Source of the DNA: JAAYCU01 sp964642815
Lineage (GTDB): Bacteria > Planctomycetota > Phycisphaerae > UBA1845 > PWPN01
Length of the DNA: 9,352 bases
Direction of reading: 5' to 3'
Assembly: GCA_964642815.1 (NCBI GenBank)
Contig: CAZXSA010000199.1
Coordinates: 1-9,352 of the forward strand
Both the position numbers and the translations under genes were made by a program. The notes under the pieces were generated by a model. It searched no databases, was not told the DNA's origin, and saw nothing but the letters and a program-made list of their open reading frames with translations. This document shows, one piece after another, positions 1 through 6,491 of this stretch; position 1 is the first letter of the stretch, and every line of letters begins with the position of its first letter.

Positions 1-394
1 ACGTTACGATTTCGACAGCATTCTGTTCCCGCTCAATTTTGCCTGCTGGCACAAGGGGCATTTCGGTCCCCAGTTTGTTGAACTAGTCAAGAAGAAAAAC
101 GCCACGGGTCTGGCTTTGAAGACCGGGGCCCGGCAGAAATGGCCCAAAGACGATCCGCTACGGAACAAATACGCAAAGTGCTGGTATCAGCCGCTCACCG
201 ATCCGCGCGAATTGGAACTGAGCATTCGTTTCAGCCTCTCCCAACCCATCGCCGCAGCCGTTCCACCCGGGGATGAATCCATGTTTCGGCTGTTTCTGGA
301 TACCGCCATGGGCTTTTCCCCGATCCGCGCGGACGAGGAAAAAGAGCTGATGACACTGGCTGAGAGACTAAATCCTATTTTTATAGAAGCTTGA
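1..394 (+). CDS. Aldo/keto reductase, C-terminal fragment (5' end outside window)
   Basis: The reading frame is open from base 2 to the TGA at 392-394 and gives the last 130 residues of a protein whose start lies outside the window. The fragment resembles the C-terminal third of an aldo/keto reductase, an NAD(P)H-dependent TIM-barrel oxidoreductase. It begins with a strand like those leading into the late barrel (FDSILFPLNF), followed by WHKGHFGPQFVELVKKKN and GLALKTGARQKWP. The segment LELSIRFSLSQPIAAAVPPG matches the late helix-plus-strand where these enzymes hold the phosphate end of the cofactor. The catalytic Asp/Tyr/Lys/His tetrad would be upstream and cannot be checked, so substrate and exact subfamily are unknown. 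No clear terminator follows; the next operon starts about 190 bases on, behind its own putative promoter, so this is probably a separate transcription unit. Family assignment is by recognition of the conserved pattern. Confidence 0.8.
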   Translation, partial: RYDFDSILFPLNFACWHKGHFGPQFVELVKKKNATGLALKTGARQKWPKDDPLRNKYAKCWYQPLTDPRELELSIRFSLSQPIAAAVPPGDESMFRLFLDTAMGFSPIRADEEKELMTLAERLNPIFIEA

Positions 395-444
395 CCACCG
401 TTATCGGACGAAACACCTTTTTCACTTCTATTCGGACTTGCAAG

Positions 445-483
445 GTCCGTTAACTCAAGTCCGCCGTAGCAACTTCCGACGAT
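445..483 (+). promoter_or_regulatory. Putative promoter box 1 (sigma-28-like layout), copy upstream of the DUF4956 operon
   Basis: The core GTCCGTTAACTCAAGTC (445-461) is followed by 13 variable bases and TCCGACGAT (475-483). The same two blocks at the same spacing recur at 4944-4982, upstream of the epimerase gene; both copies lie 100-150 bases before a start codon and outside genes. Read as a promoter, TCAAGTCC (455-462) and TCCGACGA (475-482) are 12 bases apart. That resembles the sigma-28/FliA layout (TAAAGTTT, N11, GCCGATAA), with mismatches in both elements. The conservation and position are seen in the sequence; the sigma factor is an inference. A one-base-bulged dyad (CGGAC 433-437 with GTCCG 445-449) overlaps its upstream edge. 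Confidence 0.5.
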
Positions 484-546
484 CGCTTGAAAAGGACCGC
501 GCACGGACCCCGGGGGGCTCCGCGCCCGGTCTCTCAACGAAACGTT

Positions 547-577
547 AAAGGGCCGACGGGGTCGGCCGGAGGACTTT
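547..577 (+). promoter_or_regulatory. Hairpin abutting the ribosome binding site of the DUF4956 gene
   Basis: GGCCGAC (551-557) and GTCGGCC (561-567) form a perfect 7-bp GC-rich stem with a GGG loop. It ends exactly where the Shine-Dalgarno GGAGGA (568-573) begins, 9 bases before the ATG at 583. AAAG (547-550) can also pair with CTTT (574-577), which would leave the Shine-Dalgarno as a bulge inside a longer stem. The pairing is visible in the sequence. A role in tuning initiation is an inference, and this could simply be a leader hairpin protecting the 5' end. The Shine-Dalgarno supports ATG 583 over an in-frame TTG at 487, which sits on the 3' edge of the promoter box. Confidence 0.4.
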
Positions 578-582
578 GGTTT

Positions 583-1263
583 ATGCATGATTGGTTGAAA
601 CTGACCCAGCCGATGCCGCTGTCCATCTGGACCGTGCTCTTCAATCTTGCCTTGGGGATGGGGCTGGGGCTGCTGCTCGGCTGGCATTACGTGCGTTTTG
701 GAAAAACCTTGGGGAACCGGGCCTCTCTGGCCCGCATTCTCGTGGTCATCGTGCTGACCACCGTCTTGTTGATCTCCATCGTGAAAGCCTCGCTGGCCTT
801 GTCGTTGGGGCTGGTGGGAGCGTTGTCCATCGTTCGTTTCCGAACACCGATCAAGGAGCCGGAAGAGCTGGCTTATCTGTTTCTGGCCATCGCCACCGGC
901 ATCGGACTTGGGGCGGATCAGCGTTTGGTCGTGGTGGTGGCCATGCCCGCCATTCTCGGCCTGTTGACCCTGTATAACCTGCCTGGCAAACGCAAGGAGC
1001 GTCATAACCTTTACCTGAACATCGAGGTGCCCTCGGCCGCCGCCGGGGCAAACCCGTTCCCCCAACTCATCCGAACGGTTGCCGATCACGTTTCGACGGC
1101 CAATTTACGCCGCATGGATATCAGCGGCGATCTGGTCCAGGCCACTTTTTACGTGGATTGTCGTGGTGAACAGCAGTTGCTGGAAGTTATCGACGCTTTG
1201 CAAACCGCGTATCCGCTGGCCACCGTAAGCTTCATCGATCAAAACCAGACCCTGGAGGGTTAA
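583..1263 (+). CDS. DUF4956 family multi-pass membrane protein
   Basis: This 226-residue protein has an N-terminal membrane half and a soluble C-terminal half. Hydrophobic segments lie at about residues 14-34, 50-66, 70-86 and 96-130. The stretch LGLVGALSIVRFRTPIKEP (76-94), followed by ELAYLFLAIATGIGLGA, is the DUF4956 signature as I know it. Residues 143-220 alternate strands and helices (NLYLNIEVP, QATFYVDC, ATVSFID) and could be a small ferredoxin-like cytoplasmic domain. Start ATG 583 is chosen for its GGAGGA Shine-Dalgarno; an upstream in-frame TTG at 487 would add residues unlike the family. The family's molecular function is unknown, but its genes are commonly found beside VTC-domain and CotH genes, as here. 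The next gene starts 6 bases after the stop. It probably forms the membrane component of a module with the two downstream proteins. Confidence 0.85.
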   Translation: MHDWLKLTQPMPLSIWTVLFNLALGMGLGLLLGWHYVRFGKTLGNRASLARILVVIVLTTVLLISIVKASLALSLGLVGALSIVRFRTPIKEPEELAYLFLAIATGIGLGADQRLVVVVAMPAILGLLTLYNLPGKRKERHNLYLNIEVPSAAAGANPFPQLIRTVADHVSTANLRRMDISGDLVQATFYVDCRGEQQLLEVIDALQTAYPLATVSFIDQNQTLEG

Positions 1264-1269
1264 TCGGCC

Positions 1270-4023
1270 ATGATGATCACACCCCGCCAGGCCTGCCCGC
1301 CGGATAAATTCGCGTGGCTACTCGGTCGCCGCTGGGGCCGTCGATGGCGCTGGGGCATGGCATGCCTGCTCCTCGGTGGGGCTTTTTTTGCCGGCACCCG
1401 ATGGCCGCATCTACCCTGGCTGGCCAAGTATCATTTGAAAGCCACCGTGGCGGCCACTCCTCAATATCTGACCGGGGCTCGGAACTACGTGAATTCCGCC
1501 TTGCACGCCGAGTCGTTGCCCACGGTCATCCTGGACATGAAATTCAAATTCCTGGCCAGGATAGAGGCTCAGCGGGCTACGGCTTTGGAAGAAGGCTGGT
1601 TACGGAGCGGAGACGACGATTTCGTGCCCGCCCAGCTCGCCGCCGACGGGTACGAAAAAGTACCCGTGGAAATACGGCTCAAAGGCGATCGCATCGCGCA
1701 CATTAAAGGCGACAAATGGTCTTTTCGGGTCAAGATCAAGGGTGAACAGCGGCCTTTCGGCATGCGAACTTTTTCGCTGCAGGATCCCTCCACCCGTTTC
1801 TTTCTGAACGAGTGGCTTTTTCTGAACAATGTACGTCAGGAAGGCATCATGGCCGTCCGGTACCGGTTCGTTCGTTTGATTTTCAACGGTCAGGACAAGG
1901 GGATCTATGCTCTTGAGGAACATTTCACCAAGGAACTTATCGAAGCTCACGGACGACGCGAGGGGGTTATCGTTGCCTTCGAGGAGCGTCCAACCATCCA
2001 CATGGAGATCGCCCGGCGCGGCTGCCCCGGCGACGACCTGACCACCCGCCTGTCGGCCATCGAAAGCCAGGACATCCGAACCTTTGACAGCAAGCACCTC
2101 GAAAACCATCCCGCGCTCGTGGCTCAACGTAACGAAGCCCTGGAACTACTCCGCGCGTTTCAGGAGGGACGCCGCCGTCCCTCCGAGGTCTTCGACGTGG
2201 AATTGATGGGTCGATACATGGCCGTGATGGATTTGTACAAGGGTGAACATGCCTTGCTCTGGCAAAACAGTCGATTTTACTACAATCCCATCACGGCCCG
2301 TCTGGAACCGCTGGGCTTCGATGTCTACACGTTGCTGGGCGATCGCCCCATGGCTCTCTTCGCCAACTATCATGACGACCGCTACATCAGCGGCCCGCTG
2401 CGCGATCCGGCCATCGCCCAAGCCTATTTGCGTTCCCTGCGGCGCATCTCGAGCAACGAATATCTTCAACAGATGCAAAGCGCGACGCGGCAGGAATTTG
2501 ATCGCTGGAAACTGGTGTTATTCGGCGAATTTCCCTTGCAACCTCTTTTGAACACCGACATCTGGGAAAAAATCGCCCGGCAACAGGATTACATTCGTTC
2601 CGCCCTTTCGCCCGCAAAACTGATCATCGCAACCGCGATCAAGGAGCCGGCGGCACCGTCGACCGATCTTGGAGCGGTTACCTATAACGTCGATATTCGC
2701 AGTATCGCCCTATTGCCGGTCGAAATTACCGATTTTCAAATTGACGACGGCCCATGGATCCCCGCGACGGCCGTTTGGTCAGGCCGTAATCAATCGGGCG
2801 TATGGAAAAACGCGAACGGCTCCGTGAGCCTTTCGCCCGGCTCCATTTCCGCGGGAGAAGATGACTGGCCGATCGTGGCCACCTTCCGTTTGACTTTGCC
2901 CGACCGACCGACGAATGTCGCCTCCGAGCCGCCGAAAGAACCGACCGGAACAACAACGACCGGTTCACCACAACCGGTTGTTAAAATTCGGGCCCGACTC
3001 ATCGGCGAAGATCACGTCTGCGTGACCGAGGCCCGCCCTTTTCCGCCGCGCTCAGCAATCGGTTCCCGTCCCCAAGCGCCGACTGTCGAGGAAGTGCTCC
3101 GACAACATTCTTTCCTGCATTGTACCGGGCAGGCCGACGTTTTGAGCGTCCGCCCCGGCTGTTGGAACGTTGCCGGCGATCTGGTTTTACCCGAAGGCAT
3201 GGCCTTGGAAATATCCCCGGGGACAACGCTGCGTTTTGAACCACAGGCCGCCTTGATCGCGGAAGGGCCGCTGCGTTTCAAGGGAACGGCGGATAGGCCG
3301 ATCATCCTGGAGGCGGCGCAGGACCAATGGGCGGGGGTGGCCGTCCTGGATGCCGGAGCCGATTCGGATTGGAAAAATGTAGCAGTGCGACATACGGCCG
3401 GAATCGAGCGCGGCGGGTGGATGTTCACCGGCGGAGTAACCTTCTACCAAAGCCCCATCGACATGACCGGCGTGACCTTTGAATCGGCCGGTACGGAAGA
3501 CGCCCTGAACATCGTTCATGCCCGGATGCGATTGTCGGGATGCACGTTCACGAAATGCGTTTCCGATGCCTTCGACGGGGATTACGTGCAAGGCGAGGTT
3601 CGCGGATGTCGTTTCGAGGATATTCATGGAGACGCCGTGGATGTCAGCGGCAGTACAATCTCCGTTACCGAGCTGACGGCCGCGCATATCGGCGACAAGG
3701 TGATCTCCGCGGGCGAGGGCAGCGATGTGACCGCCGACGACATCCAGGCTGAACAGGTTGGTATCGCCGCGGTCAGTAAGGACTCTTCCGTGCTCCATCT
3801 CGATCGGGTCCGCGTCCGTGACGCCCGGATCGGACTGGCCGCCTATAGGAAAAAGGAAGTCTACGGTCCGGGGCAAATAATCGCCCGGCGGGTGGATCTA
3901 AACGAGACCCCTCGACAATCCCTGGTCCAGACTGGTTCGTCGATCGAACTGGACGGGGCCGAACTGGCCGCCAGGGATTTGGACATAAGCGCCCTGTATC
4001 GTGATGGCACTCTGGGAAATTAA
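1270..4023 (+). CDS. Membrane-anchored CotH-family kinase with C-terminal parallel beta-helix
   Basis: The protein has 917 residues. A basic stretch (RRWGRRWRW, about 20-28) precedes one hydrophobic segment (about 29-41), suggesting a signal anchor with the rest outside the cytoplasm. Residues about 80-450 match CotH, the atypical kinase family of Bacillus spore-coat protein H. Visible motifs are VEIRLKGD (133-140), the basic GDKWSFRVKIKG (147-158), FLNEWLFLNNV (178-188), the strand FNGQDKGIYALEEHF (205-219), NSRFYYNP (333-340) and LEPLGFD (345-351). D351 sits where the metal-binding Asp is expected. The usual D near the N is not obvious; E326/H327 lie there instead. Residues 470-585 look like a beta-sandwich with a Pro/Thr-rich linker (551-570). 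Residues about 625-917 repeat short strands and turns (MTGVTFESAG, LSGCTFTKC, VRGCRFEDI) typical of a right-handed beta-helix. Start ATG 1270 follows GGAGGG at 1254-1259; ATG 1273 is a possible alternative. The kinase substrate is unknown. Confidence 0.82.
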   Translation: MMITPRQACPPDKFAWLLGRRWGRRWRWGMACLLLGGAFFAGTRWPHLPWLAKYHLKATVAATPQYLTGARNYVNSALHAESLPTVILDMKFKFLARIEAQRATALEEGWLRSGDDDFVPAQLAADGYEKVPVEIRLKGDRIAHIKGDKWSFRVKIKGEQRPFGMRTFSLQDPSTRFFLNEWLFLNNVRQEGIMAVRYRFVRLIFNGQDKGIYALEEHFTKELIEAHGRREGVIVAFEERPTIHMEIARRGCPGDDLTTRLSAIESQDIRTFDSKHLENHPALVAQRNEALELLRAFQEGRRRPSEVFDVELMGRYMAVMDLYKGEHALLWQNSRFYYNPITARLEPLGFDVYTLLGDRPMALFANYHDDRYISGPLRDPAIAQAYLRSLRRISSNEYLQQMQSATRQEFDRWKLVLFGEFPLQPLLNTDIWEKIARQQDYIRSALSPAKLIIATAIKEPAAPSTDLGAVTYNVDIRSIALLPVEITDFQIDDGPWIPATAVWSGRNQSGVWKNANGSVSLSPGSISAGEDDWPIVATFRLTLPDRPTNVASEPPKEPTGTTTTGSPQPVVKIRARLIGEDHVCVTEARPFPPRSAIGSRPQAPTVEEVLRQHSFLHCTGQADVLSVRPGCWNVAGDLVLPEGMALEISPGTTLRFEPQAALIAEGPLRFKGTADRPIILEAAQDQWAGVAVLDAGADSDWKNVAVRHTAGIERGGWMFTGGVTFYQSPIDMTGVTFESAGTEDALNIVHARMRLSGCTFTKCVSDAFDGDYVQGEVRGCRFEDIHGDAVDVSGSTISVTELTAAHIGDKVISAGEGSDVTADDIQAEQVGIAAVSKDSSVLHLDRVRVRDARIGLAAYRKKEVYGPGQIIARRVDLNETPRQSLVQTGSSIELDGAELAARDLDISALYRDGTLGN

Positions 4024-4025
4024 CC

Positions 4026-4874
4026 ATGCCCGTGAATTTTGACTGGCCGGACACTCTTGTGGATATTCCCGCCGACGAGCGGGATGCCCCTCTGGCGTGC
4101 TCCGCGGATAGCCTGCTTGTCGAGGACGTTTCGACTTCCCCGACCGGTTGGCCGGTTGAAGGCCCCGCGCCCACCGGCCTCGACTCATCCCCCACGGGTC
4201 GTCAACCGCGTCACGAAATCAAATTCACGATTCCCTGTTGGGAGTCCTCCCGCTTACGCGGTTGGTTGCGCTTGCATCCGGCCGGATTTTCCGTCCTGTA
4301 CCCCGCCCGGCAAGTCAACAGCGTTTATTTCGATACGCCGGACCTGACATGTCTGCAACAGAATCTGGCCGGGCTGGCCTCGCGAAGCAAACTACGTTTG
4401 CGCTGGTATGGGCGTAATCTGGCCAGGGTTGAGGGCACACTGGAATTGAAGCACAAGCGCGGCCTGCTGGGTTACAAACCCTCCTGCAAAGTGCCGGTGG
4501 TTTTGAACCTTCACCGGCAACGCTGGTCCGAAGTGGTCCGCCTGTTGGATCGACATATCCCCGCCGAATGGCGGAACTATCTGCGGATCGCCTGCCTCCC
4601 GATCATCGTAAACAGTTATCAACGGGAATATTTCGTATCCGCCGACCGGCTGGTCCGCCTCACCGTGGATCGCGATCAGAAAGTGTACGATCAACGCCGT
4701 TCGGCCAGGCCCAATCTCCGTTGGCGTACGCCGGTAGCCGAGCGGCTCATCGTGGAACTCAAGGGGGCCGCCGAGCAGCGCGGTCGCCTGGCCGATATTG
4801 CATCAGCCTTTCCCAACCGCATCGAACGTTGTTCCAAATACGTCGATGCCGTCCAGGCAATCCTGACCTGCTAA
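4026..4874 (+). CDS. VTC-domain protein (polyphosphate polymerase / triphosphate tunnel family)
   Basis: This 282-residue protein belongs to the VTC branch of triphosphate tunnel metalloenzymes; in yeast, Vtc4 makes polyphosphate from ATP inside such a beta-barrel. Tunnel-lining charged residues are present in the expected order: RHEIKF (62-67), VNSVYFDTPD (97-106), the basic strand SRSKLRLRWYG (119-129), LELKHKRG (139-146), YQREYFVS (198-205), RLVRLTVDRD (208-217), VELKG (243-247) and CSKYV (269-273). No membrane segment is seen, so it is probably cytoplasmic. The first 60 residues are Pro/Gly/Ser-rich and lie outside the domain. There is no other Met, so ATG 4026 is used, 2 bases after the kinase stop with a weak GGGA 8 bases upstream; translational coupling is likely. 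Polymerase activity is inferred from the family; a polyphosphate-binding or hydrolytic role is possible. Confidence 0.83.
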   Translation: MPVNFDWPDTLVDIPADERDAPLACSADSLLVEDVSTSPTGWPVEGPAPTGLDSSPTGRQPRHEIKFTIPCWESSRLRGWLRLHPAGFSVLYPARQVNSVYFDTPDLTCLQQNLAGLASRSKLRLRWYGRNLARVEGTLELKHKRGLLGYKPSCKVPVVLNLHRQRWSEVVRLLDRHIPAEWRNYLRIACLPIIVNSYQREYFVSADRLVRLTVDRDQKVYDQRRSARPNLRWRTPVAERLIVELKGAAEQRGRLADIASAFPNRIERCSKYVDAVQAILTC

Positions 4875-4943
4875 ACGCGTCCGATAAAACATCCGATTCA
4901 AAGATCAGGCCACGACCGATTTCCCCATTGCCGATAACTTAAC

Positions 4944-4982
4944 GTCCGTTAACTCAAGTCGCCCGGCATTGTCTCCGACGAT
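4944..4982 (+). promoter_or_regulatory. Putative promoter box 2 (sigma-28-like layout), copy upstream of the epimerase
   Basis: This is the second copy of the box at 445-483: GTCCGTTAACTCAAGTC (4944-4960) is identical over 17 bases, and TCCGACGAT (4974-4982) is identical and lies at the same distance. The 13 bases between are largely different, as expected if only two contact regions are constrained. Here the upstream part also forms TTAACG-TC-CGTTAA (4939-4952), a perfect 6-bp dyad not present in copy 1. The element lies 70 bases after the VTC gene stop, with no clear terminator between. Confidence 0.5.
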
Positions 4983-5131
4983 TCATTTGTATTGCTTGAA
5001 GTGCCGTGGTGGTATTGACCAGCGTTGCCTCCGAGTGACTCCTTCGTTGTCGTGCTCCTCTTGCGGTCAAGAACCATGATTGTGCAGGTGGTCGAAACAG
5101 AGAACCACATTTTATCGAGGAAGTGAAAGCC
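4983..5131 (+). promoter_or_regulatory. Long, possibly structured leader of the epimerase gene
   Basis: If the box at 4944-4982 is the promoter, the transcript has a leader of roughly 140 bases. TTGACC (5015-5020) can pair with GGTCAA (5065-5070), extended by TGGT (5010-5013) with ACCA (5073-5076) across a small internal loop, closing a 44-base loop. A 16-codon reading frame runs from ATG 5076 to TGA 5126, five bases before the real start, but it lacks a good ribosome binding site. No known riboswitch class was recognised. A regulatory role is speculative. Confidence 0.2.
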
Positions 5132-6250
5132 ATGAAGCGTGTGTTGGTGACCGGCAGTAGCGGTTTGGTGGGTGGTGAGGCAGTCCGTTACTTTGATGCC
5201 CTTGGATATCTGGTTGTTGGCGTGGACAACAACCTGCGCCGGGATTTCTTCGGGCCCGACGGCGACACCTCCTGGAACCTGCGCCGCCTGAAAGAAGACA
5301 CGAAAAACTTCCGGCATGAGAACGTGGACATCCGCGGTCGCCGGGCCATCGGTCTGCTGTTGGCCCGCGAGCGCTTCGATATGGTCGTCCATTGTGCCGC
5401 CCAGCCTTCGCACGTCCTGTCCCGGCAGCGGCCTCTCGATGATTTCGACATCAACGCCGTCGGCACGGTCAACCTGCTGGAGGCCGCCCGGCAGTGCTGC
5501 CCCGAATCGCCCTTCATCACCCTCAGCACCAAAAGAGTGTACGGGGACGCGCCGAATGAGCTTCCCTTGAAGGAGCAGGCAACCCGATACGATTACGCCC
5601 GTCCCGAGGACTACGACGGGATCGATGAATCCTGCCGAATCGACCAGAGTACGCATAGCATCTTCGGGGCCAGTAAGGCTGCCGCGGACCTGATGACCCA
5701 GGAATACGGACGCTATTACAACATGCCGACGGCCGTTTTCCGCGGCGGATGCCTCACCGGTTCGTACCACGCCGGTGTACCACAGCACGGATTCCTGAAC
5801 TATCTTGCCCGAGTAGCCGTACGCGGCGGCAAGTACACGATCATAGGTTACAAGGGCAAGCAGGTCCGCGACCAGCTCCACGCCCACGATGTGGTCCGGG
5901 CCGTCCACGCCTTCGCCCAAAAACCGCGCTGCGGAGCGGTGTATAACCTCGGTGGCGGCCGGGCCAACAGTATCTCCGTCTTCGAATGCATCATGCGTTT
6001 CCAGGAACTGACCGGTAAACGCATGACCACCGAATATCAGCCGATCAACCGGGTCGGCGATCATATCTGCTACATCACCAACCTTAAAAAATTGCGTACC
6101 GATTACCCGGAATGGAACGTGTCCCGCGGTCTGGATGATATTCTCGAAGAAATGGTCCGGGCCGAGTGGGCGACCAAGGGAGAACATGTTTATGAGTCTT
6201 GCGACCAGCGCGCTGTTGCAGGCCCGGGTATTCTCGTCGAGGCGATTTAA
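5132..6250 (+). CDS. NAD-dependent epimerase/dehydratase, CDP-tyvelose 2-epimerase-like
   Basis: This 372-residue extended-SDR enzyme probably acts on a nucleotide sugar in the cytoplasm. The Rossmann dinucleotide motif is TGSSGLVG (7-14), with the acidic VGVDNN (29-34) ending the second strand. HCAAQPSH (87-94) and STKRVYGD (132-139) fit the CDP-tyvelose 2-epimerase-like subgroup, as do FFGPDGDTSWN (39-49), FRGGCLTG (203-210), IGYKGKQVRD (238-247) and NLGGGR (272-277). The usual catalytic YxxxK is FGASK here (F178, K182), so Tyr is replaced by Phe; I recall this in related family members. The last 20 or so residues extend past the usual end. ATG 5132 is chosen because GAGG (5117-5120) is well placed for it; an in-frame GTG at 5123 is only 2 bases from that Shine-Dalgarno. 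It stands alone and shares its upstream box with the DUF4956/CotH/VTC operon, which suggests a surface-glycan link. The exact sugar substrate cannot be told. Confidence 0.8.
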   Translation: MKRVLVTGSSGLVGGEAVRYFDALGYLVVGVDNNLRRDFFGPDGDTSWNLRRLKEDTKNFRHENVDIRGRRAIGLLLARERFDMVVHCAAQPSHVLSRQRPLDDFDINAVGTVNLLEAARQCCPESPFITLSTKRVYGDAPNELPLKEQATRYDYARPEDYDGIDESCRIDQSTHSIFGASKAAADLMTQEYGRYYNMPTAVFRGGCLTGSYHAGVPQHGFLNYLARVAVRGGKYTIIGYKGKQVRDQLHAHDVVRAVHAFAQKPRCGAVYNLGGGRANSISVFECIMRFQELTGKRMTTEYQPINRVGDHICYITNLKKLRTDYPEWNVSRGLDDILEEMVRAEWATKGEHVYESCDQRAVAGPGILVEAI

Positions 6251-6338
6251 CCCCAGCGTGCCATTCTGACAGCCGATCGACCTTTTCATCCGTTTATGGC
6301 AGGAAAAAGGCCGAAGGATAATTGTTCCAAGCGACTTA

Positions 6339-6375
6339 TTGATATATGTATGTTCTTTATCTGTAAGTCTTTACA
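6339..6375 (+). promoter_or_regulatory. Possible sigma-70-type promoter with dyad overlapping its -10
   Basis: TTGATA (6339-6344) and TGTAAG (6362-6367) are separated by 17 bases and match the -35 and -10 consensus at 5/6 and 4/6 positions. TGTAA-GTCT-TTACA (6362-6375) is a perfect 5-bp inverted repeat lying on the -10. It could be an operator for this promoter or, being about 70 bases upstream of the predicted sigma-54 start, an activator site. Both readings are inferences from short motifs. Confidence 0.28.
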
Positions 6376-6412
6376 ACAGATTGTCGCCCGCTTGGCGCAC
6401 CTGTTATTTTCC

Positions 6413-6428
6413 TGGCATCGGCCTTGCC
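6413..6428 (+). promoter_or_regulatory. Sigma-54 (RpoN) -24/-12 promoter candidate for groES operon
   Basis: TGGCATCGGCCTTGCC fits the sigma-54 consensus TGGCAYRNNNNTTGCW at all positions except the seventh and the last, with the invariant GG and GC at the correct 10-base spacing. Transcription would start near 6439, leaving a leader of about 125 bases before groES. Sigma-54 control of a groESL operon has a precedent in Bradyrhizobium japonicum groESL3 (NifA-dependent). Whether it is used here is not shown by sequence alone. Confidence 0.5.
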
Positions 6429-6491
6429 TTTCCCATTTCTCATCGGAAACGTGGCCGTGGCGGTCTGCGCCCGTTTTCCGGGTATTACCGT

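Noticed and set aside
487..582. Upstream TTG start extending the DUF4956 protein by 32 residues
   Set aside because: The extension overlaps the promoter box edge and the hairpin, lacks a Shine-Dalgarno and adds no family sequence; ATG 583 has GGAGGA at good spacing.
187..1089. 300-codon open frame on the minus strand across the aldo/keto reductase end and DUF4956 gene
   Set aside because: It spans two genes and an intergenic promoter box and encodes a Gln/Gly/His-rich sequence with no domain pattern.
2950..2985. Short inverted repeats rich in ACCGGTT within the CotH gene
   Set aside because: They lie in the codons of a Thr/Pro-rich linker; simple-sequence bias explains them.
3187..3876. 229-codon minus-strand frame opposite the beta-helix region
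   Set aside because: Antisense shadow of the CotH fusion gene; no ribosome binding site or domain recognised.
4949..6289. 446-codon open frame on the minus strand opposite the epimerase
   Set aside because: The epimerase frame has clear family motifs. The antisense product has no recognisable domain and would cover the shared promoter box.
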